This document shows, in pieces, positions 7,023 to 11,871 of a stretch of 11,871 bases of DNA. A model generated the notes under the pieces. It was not told the origin of the DNA. It saw only the letters and a program-made list of their open reading frames with translations, and ran no database searches. This DNA is from Porticoccaceae bacterium. GTDB lineage: Bacteria > Pseudomonadota > Gammaproteobacteria > Pseudomonadales > Porticoccaceae. The stretch is taken from NCBI GenBank assembly GCA_019090225.1, contig JAHRWI010000313.1, positions 1-11,871 on the forward strand, read 5' to 3'. How positions within the stretch are numbered: position 1 is the first letter of the stretch; each line of letters opens with the position of its first letter. Made by a program: the position numbers and the translations under genes.

Positions 7023-7045
7023 TGTCACTTTATGCGTTAGTGACA
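7023..7045. promoter_or_regulatory. Inverted repeat TGTCACT-N9-AGTGACA upstream of purC
   Basis: This perfect 7-bp inverted repeat with a 9-base spacer lies in the 141-base gap before purC, 90 bases from the start codon. It is not a PurR box (ACGCAAACGTTTGCGT type). With no T-run after it, a terminator is unlikely, so an operator or leader hairpin is more plausible. Confidence 0.45.
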
Positions 7046-7135
7046 CAGGGTTAATTTGCCCTCACTTATATTTTCATCGATGATTTATGTAACGGTTATT
7101 GTTGTGTCTTTGTTCCAGGCAGGAGAGGCTCTTTT

Positions 7136-7849
7136 ATGAACAAATATGATGAATTGTATCGTGGTAAGGCAAAGTCGGTTTATTTTACAGATGACCCGGA
7201 TTTGCTAATCCTCCATTTTCGAAATGATACGTCCGCCTTCGATGGCAAAAAAATTGAACAGCTTGACCGCAAAGGCATGGTCAATAACAAGTTCAATGGA
7301 TTTATCATGGAGAAACTAGCGGCTGCCGGGATACCGACACACTTCGAGTCTTTGTTGAGTGATGAGGAATCTGTGGTTCTCAAACTGGAGATGATTCCAG
7401 TTGAATGTGTGGTGAGAAATATTGCTGCAGGTAGTATCTGTAAGCGCCTCGGCGTTGAAGAAGGTATCGATTTGACCCCGCCCACTTTCGAGTTCTTTTT
7501 GAAAGATGATGCCCGTGGCGACCCCATGATCAACGAATATCATATTGAATCATTTGGCTGGGCAAAGCCCGAACACGTGGCGAAAATGAAAGAAATAACT
7601 TTTGCCGTCAATGATGTCCTTAAAGCTTTGTTTCTGACAGGTAATATGCTGCTTGTGGACTACAAGCTGGAGTTTGGCTTACATAAGGGGCAAGTTGTTC
7701 TGGGCGATGAGTTTACCCCTGACGGTTGCCGTTTATGGGACGTAGATACTCGTGAAAAACTCGACAAGGATCGCTTCCGTCAAGGCCTTGGTGATGTCGT
7801 TGAGTCCTACGAACTGGTGGGTCACAGATTAGGCTTGAATTTCGACTAA
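7136..7849 (+). CDS. purC: Phosphoribosylaminoimidazole-succinocarboxamide synthase
   Basis: PurC joins CAIR and aspartate using ATP to form SAICAR in de novo purine synthesis. The 237-residue length and sequence are those of the bacterial short form. The ATP-binding start LYRGKAKSVY lies at residues 7-16, SAFDGKK and ECVVRNIAAGS contribute to the substrate site, and VDYKLEFG and GDEFTPDGCRLWD close the nucleotide pocket. GGAGAGG lies seven bases before the ATG, a strong ribosome site. The gap to the upstream hydrolase is 141 bases with an inverted repeat, so purC may have its own promoter, though I could not identify convincing -35 and -10 elements. Confidence 0.97.
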   Translation: MNKYDELYRGKAKSVYFTDDPDLLILHFRNDTSAFDGKKIEQLDRKGMVNNKFNGFIMEKLAAAGIPTHFESLLSDEESVVLKLEMIPVECVVRNIAAGSICKRLGVEEGIDLTPPTFEFFLKDDARGDPMINEYHIESFGWAKPEHVAKMKEITFAVNDVLKALFLTGNMLLVDYKLEFGLHKGQVVLGDEFTPDGCRLWDVDTREKLDKDRFRQGLGDVVESYELVGHRLGLNFD

Positions 7850-8171
7850 AGCAGGTGGGTAAATTCAGTGCGTGCTGCTCACATTTGATGCTGTTTTAGT
7901 CAAGGTTAGGAGTTTCTGTCCACAGACTGGTGTAGTTAATAGTTTTACTTCAAGCTCATCCTTTCAAAGATCATGTAAGTCATTGATTTTTTATATATGA
8001 AGACATAACTCATTGATTTTAATGGTTATTATTTTTTGTCTAAAAAGTGACCATTCTGTGACAAAGCTATGTGCCTAGGGGCTTGGTGCTGCTTTTATAT
8101 AACTTGCCCACATAGTTATCCACAGAATCTGTTGGTAAGTGCTGTCAACTAAAATACGTCTAAAACGTTTA
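7850..8171. other. 322-base convergent gap, AT-rich core with a DnaA-box match
   Basis: No gene is supported between purC and the convergent LRR lipoprotein gene. Roughly 7975-8050 is strongly AT-rich and carries CATTGATTTT twice (7981 and 8011), exactly 30 bases apart. A perfect DnaA-box consensus TTATCCACA is at 8116-8124, followed by the small palindrome ACAGAATCTGT (8122-8132). AAACGTTT (8163-8170) is another short palindrome. I see no GC-rich hairpin followed by a T-run, so neither gene has an evident intrinsic terminator here. Confidence 0.6.
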
Positions 8172-8600
8172 TTAATTGCACTGGGCTGGCTGGATCAGTT
8201 GATCGATATTGCGGGCAAGCTTAGTCAACGTGTCACAGGATAAGCGCGGGTTATTCGAGAGGTTTAGGTGGGTTAGGTGAGTGAGTTCAGAAAGTTCTGC
8301 CAGGCTTTTGAGATTATTGTCGGCAAGGTCGAGCACCGCGATATGTGTGAACACGCCTAAGCCGTCTAAACGTTCGATATTGGCGTTTGTGCAGCGGAGT
8401 ATCGTTAGCTGCTCAACCTGGTGGATATTCAGGCTGGAGATGGTTTGGGTCAGGCACTTATTAAGCGCCTGGTCAGCCAGAGAATAATCGTCAAATAAAA
8501 CCGGAGGCTCGTAAACTATCGTCTCATTGAGAGTAATGACATATTGTTTACAAGCGGTACAGATAGTGAGAAGAGCGGCAAGACAAAGTATTCTTTTCAC
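8172..8600 (-). CDS. Small leucine-rich-repeat lipoprotein
   Basis: This 142-residue protein starts at GTG 8600, with a weak GAG as ribosome site. Residues 1-16 form a lipoprotein signal (MKRILCLAALLTICTAC), with lipid attachment at C17; K18 suggests the outer membrane. After a linker, residues about 65-120 hold two to three leucine-rich repeats: LTILRCTNANIERLDGL, then HIAVLDLADNNLKSL and HLTHLNLSNNPRL. These have the LxxLxLxxNxL spacing. C49, C70, C122 and C141 could form two disulfides in the periplasm. Such a short repeat array suggests a binding surface, but no partner or function can be named. It stands alone on the minus strand, convergent with purC and divergent from the OmpA-like gene. 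Confidence 0.75.
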   Translation of the reverse strand: MKRILCLAALLTICTACKQYVITLNETIVYEPPVLFDDYSLADQALNKCLTQTISSLNIHQVEQLTILRCTNANIERLDGLGVFTHIAVLDLADNNLKSLAELSELTHLTHLNLSNNPRLSCDTLTKLARNIDQLIQPAQCN

Positions 8601-8754
8601 GTATTATGCTCAACAATGTTTAGGGATGGTTGGAACCGCGCATGGGATAGCGATAGCATGACCTTGTTTTGATCATAGCTCTGTACATGTGACAAGGCTA
8701 TTAGAAAGTATAACCTCACAGTCGGTATAGTTTAGGTACTGCCTGGCGGCTTTA

Positions 8755-8791
8755 GTCCCATAGGTTCTGGGACCATGCATTCCGGTCCCAG
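8755..8791 (+). promoter_or_regulatory. Competing hairpins in the leader of the OmpA-like lipoprotein gene
   Basis: CTGGGACC (8767-8774) pairs perfectly with GGTCCCAG (8784-8791) around a 9-base loop. The same middle arm can instead pair, as TGGGAC, with the earlier GTCCCA (8755-8760) around a 7-base loop. The two hairpins are mutually exclusive. The palindrome TTATTTAAATAA (8793-8804) follows, and the ribosome site AAGGAG is about 40 bases downstream. It could be a switch-like leader structure or a binding site; no T-run follows. Confidence 0.5.
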
Positions 8792-8841
8792 GTTATTTAA
8801 ATAAGCGGATAGAACTAAAATTTAAAACCAAGGAGTTACCA

Positions 8842-9489
8842 ATGAAGAAAGTACTTTTAGTTAGTTTGGCTATGGCATTGATGGCCTGCATGTCTACCGA
8901 TCCATACACGGGTCAGCAAAAAACCAGTAACACAGCCAAAGGTGCCGGTGTTGGCGCCATCACAGGGGCTTTGATTGGCGTTGCCACATCGAGTAAGGAT
9001 GATCGCAAAAAAGGCGCTTTGATTGGCGCTGCCGGTGGTGCTGCCGTGGGTGGGGGCATCGGTTTTTACATGGACAAACAAGAAGCTGCACTGCGAGCCA
9101 AGCTTGAAGGTACGGGTGTCAGGGTTGTCAGAGAGGGCGATAATATTCGTCTGGTGATGCCCGGTAATATCACTTTTGGTTCCGGTCGCCACGAAGTGCG
9201 CCCCGAGTTTTATTCAACACTCGAATCGGTGGCATTGGTACTCAAGGAATTTGACAAAACCGCCATTCGAATTGCGGGACATACAGATTCAGTCGGTAGC
9301 GATAGTTCTAATCAGACCCTGTCAGAGCGACGCGCCGGCAGCGTCGGACAATTATTGATAACTCAGGGCGTGATGTCAGGCCGTGTTCATGTCTCTGGTT
9401 ATGGTGAACGCTACCCTGTAGCCAGTAATGATTCCGCTGCAGGACGTCAAGCTAACCGGCGCGTTGAGCTGGAGCTGGCGCCTCTATAA
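8842..9489 (+). CDS. YiaD-like outer membrane lipoprotein: glycine zipper plus OmpA peptidoglycan-binding domain
   Basis: This 215-residue protein has a lipoprotein signal ending in LMAC (C16; Met at +2 favours the outer membrane). Residues about 34-74 are a glycine-zipper segment (GAGVGAITGALIGVA, then GALIGAAGGAAVGGGIG). The C-terminal OmpA-like domain covers residues about 100-215. The diaminopimelate-contacting pair of OmpA domains is visible as D149 (GHTDSVG) and R164 (LSERRAGSV), with the usual 15-residue spacing. The arrangement matches E. coli YiaD and related lipoproteins that anchor the outer membrane to peptidoglycan. AAGGAG, six bases before the ATG, is the strongest ribosome site in the window and suggests high expression. 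A structured leader precedes it. rsmJ starts 51 bases downstream. Confidence 0.93.
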   Translation: MKKVLLVSLAMALMACMSTDPYTGQQKTSNTAKGAGVGAITGALIGVATSSKDDRKKGALIGAAGGAAVGGGIGFYMDKQEAALRAKLEGTGVRVVREGDNIRLVMPGNITFGSGRHEVRPEFYSTLESVALVLKEFDKTAIRIAGHTDSVGSDSSNQTLSERRAGSVGQLLITQGVMSGRVHVSGYGERYPVASNDSAAGRQANRRVELELAPL

Positions 9490-9540
9490 TTGATTCCCTC
9501 ATAACTGACTCACTTAGTTGGGAGAGCCCTCGGGCAGGCA

Positions 9541-10410
9541 GTGACTAAGATCAATCGTGATCTAGTCCTGCTTGCTGACGGCGCTGGTTTAAGCTCAGCT
9601 ACAGCAAGTTCATCTATAGCAAGCTCATCTAAAGAAAAGACTGCGACAATCCCTGTCGATCAATTACTTGCCGAGCAATTAAACATTGCACTTGTTCATC
9701 GTCCTGATCAGATCGCCACAGAATATTACCTGCAATATCGTGCTGGCGGATTATCACTGGTTAAAACTCAAAGCGACGCTGGTGAAACATCGTCTGTGGT
9801 GAGCTGCGACTTCGTGCTTGGCGCATTGCGGCACAGGCGTCTCTTTGGTGGTGGGATCAAACAGCCATTGGCGCGAGCGGTCGGCCTGTCATCGAACTTC
9901 AAACCAACAGTCGCTGATTTGACTGCCGGTCTCGGCCGTGATGGTTTCCTCTTAGCCAGTCTTGGTGCTCAGGTCAGCCTGGTTGAACGCAATGAGGTAG
10001 TGGCCGCCTTGCTGTCGGACGGGCTGCTAAGGTTACAGCAGTCCGCTGAACAAGATGACGATCTCAGAGTCATCAGCGAGCGCTTGAGCTTGCATCGCGG
10101 GGACAGTAAAGCCTGGTTGCAATCTCTTGATGCGAGCCATCGTCCCGATGTGATCTACCTGGATCCCATGTTTCCCGATCGATCTAAAAGCGCCAAAGTC
10201 AAAAAAGAAATGGCAGTTTTTCCTGGCCTGGTGGGCAGTGATGATGACGCGGATGAATTACTTGCGTTGGCGCTGAATACCGCCTGCTATAGAGTCGTGG
10301 TGAAACGGCCGCGCCGCGCGCCTCCTCTTGGGGGTATCAAGCCTGGCTTCTCCATGGAGGGTAAAACTACGCGATTTGATATCCACCCTTTAAAGAAAAT
10401 ACCCCGTTAA
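9541..10410 (+). CDS. rsmJ: 16S rRNA (guanine(1516)-N(2))-methyltransferase RsmJ
   Basis: RsmJ methylates G1516 of 16S rRNA with S-adenosylmethionine. The SAM-binding motif is DLTAGLGRDGFLLAS from residue 126, the acidic loop LVERN at 147-151, and the catalytic-loop YLDPMFP at 206-212. ALRHRRLFGGG and KKEMAVFPGLVG are also family signatures. At 289 residues it is about 40 longer than E. coli RsmJ. Part of the excess is an N-terminal serine-rich insert (TASSSIASSS, residues 21-30) encoded by a 15-base tandem repeat. The start is GTG 9541; its ribosome site is weak, so the start is less sure than the identity. The stop codon lies inside the first copy of a 17-base tandem repeat. It is convergent with dapE. 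Confidence 0.94.
   Translation: MTKINRDLVLLADGAGLSSATASSSIASSSKEKTATIPVDQLLAEQLNIALVHRPDQIATEYYLQYRAGGLSLVKTQSDAGETSSVVSCDFVLGALRHRRLFGGGIKQPLARAVGLSSNFKPTVADLTAGLGRDGFLLASLGAQVSLVERNEVVAALLSDGLLRLQQSAEQDDDLRVISERLSLHRGDSKAWLQSLDASHRPDVIYLDPMFPDRSKSAKVKKEMAVFPGLVGSDDDADELLALALNTACYRVVVKRPRRAPPLGGIKPGFSMEGKTTRFDIHPLKKIPR
9601..9630. repeat. Two tandem 15-base repeats inside rsmJ
   Basis: ACAGCAAGTTCATCT (9601) and ATAGCAAGCTCATCT (9616) match at 13 of 15 positions and encode TASSS-IASSS. The preceding bases (AAGCTCAGCT at 9591) resemble part of a third, older copy. Frame is kept, and the insert falls in a variable N-terminal loop. Confidence 0.7.
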
Positions 10411-10452
10411 GTGCTTTGCCCTGTTAAGGACTTTTCCCGGTTAAGGAAGACC
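10402..10452. repeat. Three tandem 17-base repeats spanning the rsmJ stop codon
   Basis: CCCCGTTAAG (10402), CCCTGTTAAG (10419) and CCCGGTTAAG (10436) recur with an exact 17-base period; the last seven bases of each unit differ. The rsmJ stop TAA (10408-10410) lies in copy one, so copies two and three look like duplications of the gene's end. They fill most of the rsmJ-dapE convergent gap. Confidence 0.7.
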
Positions 10453-10468
10453 TGGGCCGACCAGACTA

Positions 10469-11611
10469 TTAGCTCGTCAATAAATTAATCAAGATGTCTC
10501 GATAGATATCACTGAGTTTATCCAGGTCAGCGACCAGAACGTGCTCATCAATTTTATGAATACTGCTATTAACGGGGCCGAACTCGACTACCTGCGTGCC
10601 TAGTGTGGCGATAAAGCGTCCGTCCGAAGTACCGCCTCCGGTGGATAGTTCAGTTTCGATGCCGGTGTTGGTTTGAATGGACTCAGCGATGGCTTCGACG
10701 AGTGTGCCGGGTGTGGTTAAAAAAGCTTGTCCGCTGAGCTGCCAGTCCAGGTCGTAATCGAGCTTGTGTTGCTTGAGAGCAGTTTCTACGCGATTCTGTA
10801 GTTGTTGGGCTGTGACTTCAGTAGAAAACCGGAAATTAAAATCGACGACAATCTCACCGGGAATAACATTCGTCGCTCCGGAACCAGAATGGATATTAGA
10901 AACCTGAAAGCTGGTGGCCGGAAAATGTTGATTACCCTGGTCCCAGGTGGTCGCTGTTAAATTGGCCAGGGCCGGGATAATACGATGGATTGGATTATCT
11001 GCTAATTGTGGGTAGGCGATATGGCCTTGCATTCCGTGGACAGTTAGTCGTGCATTCAGTGAACCTCTGCGACCATTTTTAATGGTGTCACCGAGAACCT
11101 TGCTGGAAGAGGGTTCACCGATGATGCACCATTCTGGCGTTATACCTTGGGCTTGCAACCAGTCAACCACCCGTGTTGTACCATTGATGGCCGGGCCTTC
11201 TTCATCACTAGTGATAAGAAAAGCAATGCGGCCAGAGTGTGCAGGGTGTTGCTCGATAAAAGCTTCGGTGGCAGTGATCATAGCCGACAGGGAGCCTTTC
11301 ATATCGGCTGCTCCGCGAGCATAGAGGTAGTCATCTTTAAAAAATGGCTCGAAGGGGTCGCTGTGCCAGTCTTTAAATTCGCCGGTAGGGACCACATCAG
11401 TGTGTCCGGCAAAACATAAAATCGGCCCGTCGTTACCGCGAATAGCCCAGAAGTTTTCGACGTCTTCAAAAGGTAGGCGGTGGATATCAAAGTCCATAGC
11501 CTCTAAGCGTTCGATCAGCAGATCCTGACAGCCATCATCGACCGGGCTTACCGACTGACGGCGCAGCAATGCGCAGGTCAGCTCCAGTGTTGATGATAGT
11601 TGTTCAGTCAT
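10469..11611 (-). CDS. dapE: Succinyl-diaminopimelate desuccinylase
   Basis: DapE hydrolyses N-succinyl-LL-diaminopimelate to LL-diaminopimelate and succinate, a step in lysine and peptidoglycan precursor synthesis. The 380-residue M20-family protein has the expected di-zinc site: H70 (GHTDVVPTG), bridging D103 (ARGAADMKG), catalytic E137 and ligand E138 (TSDEEGPA), E166 (IGEPSSS) and H352 (NSSIHKIDE). TGGGTSDGRF at 324-333 is a further signature. MTEQLSSTLELTCALLRRQSV is the usual N-terminus, so ATG 11611 is well supported, with CGAGAA upstream as a modest ribosome site. It follows dapD by 47 bases in the same direction, a likely operon, and is convergent with rsmJ. Confidence 0.97.
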   Translation of the reverse strand: MTEQLSSTLELTCALLRRQSVSPVDDGCQDLLIERLEAMDFDIHRLPFEDVENFWAIRGNDGPILCFAGHTDVVPTGEFKDWHSDPFEPFFKDDYLYARGAADMKGSLSAMITATEAFIEQHPAHSGRIAFLITSDEEGPAINGTTRVVDWLQAQGITPEWCIIGEPSSSKVLGDTIKNGRRGSLNARLTVHGMQGHIAYPQLADNPIHRIIPALANLTATTWDQGNQHFPATSFQVSNIHSGSGATNVIPGEIVVDFNFRFSTEVTAQQLQNRVETALKQHKLDYDLDWQLSGQAFLTTPGTLVEAIAESIQTNTGIETELSTGGGTSDGRFIATLGTQVVEFGPVNSSIHKIDEHVLVADLDKLSDIYRDILINLLTS

Positions 11612-11658
11612 AGCGGTTTCTCGCTGCTAGCTCTGGGGTTTATTGCCAATTATCTGTG

Positions 11659-11871
11659 CTAGTTATGAGCGTGCAATGCTTCATTAAGCTGGATGGCAGT
11701 TTTGTTGGTCAGGCATTCCACCGCACCGCTGACGGAATTGCGGCGGAATAATAAATCCGGTTGACCCGCCAGCTCTCGGGCTTTGGTATCTCCGACTTTG
11801 TTTTGTTGATCATCGAGCATAATTACCTTGGTGCCTGCAGTGATATACAAACCCGCCTCCACCGTGCAGCG
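11659..11871 (-). CDS. dapD: 2,3,4,5-tetrahydropyridine-2,6-dicarboxylate N-succinyltransferase, C-terminal part
   Basis: The last 70 residues of DapD are visible; the rest lies beyond the right edge. DapD succinylates tetrahydrodipicolinate from succinyl-CoA, upstream of DapC and DapE in the succinylase route. RCTVEAGLYITAGTKVIMLD is the end of the left-handed beta-helix (hexapeptide repeats). KARELAGQPDLLFRRNS and GAVECLTNKTAIQLNEALHAHN are the C-terminal tail of the longer, Pseudomonas-type DapD, not the shorter E. coli type. The reading frame is open to the edge, so the internal Met-like GTG near 11860 is not a start. It precedes dapE by 47 bases. Confidence 0.92.
   Translation of the reverse strand, partial: RCTVEAGLYITAGTKVIMLDDQQNKVGDTKARELAGQPDLLFRRNSVSGAVECLTNKTAIQLNEALHAHN

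Noticed and set aside
8689..8714. GTGACA and TATAAC as a promoter for the OmpA-like gene
   Set aside because: Each hexamer matches 5 of 6 consensus bases, but the spacer is only 14 bases, too short for a usual sigma-70 promoter.
9504..9536. Small hairpin GCCC-TC-GGGC before rsmJ as a terminator
   Set aside because: The loop would be two bases and no T-run follows; realistic pairing leaves only three base pairs.
11082..11419. Plus-strand open frames opposite dapE
   Set aside because: They are shadows of dapE, whose full zinc-site motif set is intact on the minus strand.
1..11871. Mobile element, prophage, defence system, CRISPR array or tRNA gene
   Set aside because: No transposase, integrase, phage, nuclease or toxin-antitoxin signature, no regularly spaced long repeats and no tRNA-like sequence were seen; the genes are conserved housekeeping or envelope genes.

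Overview
The window reads as an ordinary chromosomal stretch of a gammaproteobacterium. Two gene sets point to the Pseudomonas/Cellvibrio side of the class: the order dapA-bamC-MBL hydrolase-purC, which I recall from Pseudomonas, and a DapD C-terminus of the Pseudomonas type. FabV, MiaE, RsmJ and a DUF2789 protein fit the same placement. Genus-level assignment is not possible from the sequence alone. I see no phage, transposon, CRISPR, rRNA or tRNA.

Layout, left to right. Bases 1-1486 (minus strand) hold miaE followed by a glycosyltransferase-like gene, coupled by a TTGA stop/start overlap; the second gene runs off the left edge. From a divergent intergenic region (1487-1648) the plus strand carries fabV, a LACTB2-like metallo-beta-lactamase-fold hydrolase and a DUF2789 gene. 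A 200-base leader precedes dapA, bamC (overlapping dapA by one base) and a YycJ-like MBL hydrolase; purC follows after 141 bases. An AT-rich 322-base gap with one consensus DnaA box separates purC from a minus-strand gene for a small leucine-rich-repeat lipoprotein. A YiaD-like glycine-zipper/OmpA lipoprotein gene with a structured leader and rsmJ follow on the plus strand. The right end is a minus-strand dapD-dapE pair, with dapD cut by the edge.

Functionally, dapA, dapD and dapE are three steps of the succinylase route to diaminopimelate and lysine, split between two loci about 5 kb apart. BamC, the OmpA-like lipoprotein and the LRR lipoprotein are envelope proteins. FabV is the last step of the fatty-acid elongation cycle, PurC is in purine synthesis, and MiaE and RsmJ modify tRNA and rRNA.

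The least ordinary features are non-coding or repeat-based. The dapA start region appears duplicated with a 23-base period. This creates a seven-codon leader frame with a better Shine-Dalgarno than dapA itself; it ends on a T7 run and a TGATG overlap with the dapA start. Four perfect inverted repeats in the gaps all have exactly a 9-base spacer. Short degenerate tandem repeats (12-23 base period) recur in gaps, at the rsmJ stop codon and in frame inside two genes. I found no convincing new multigene system.
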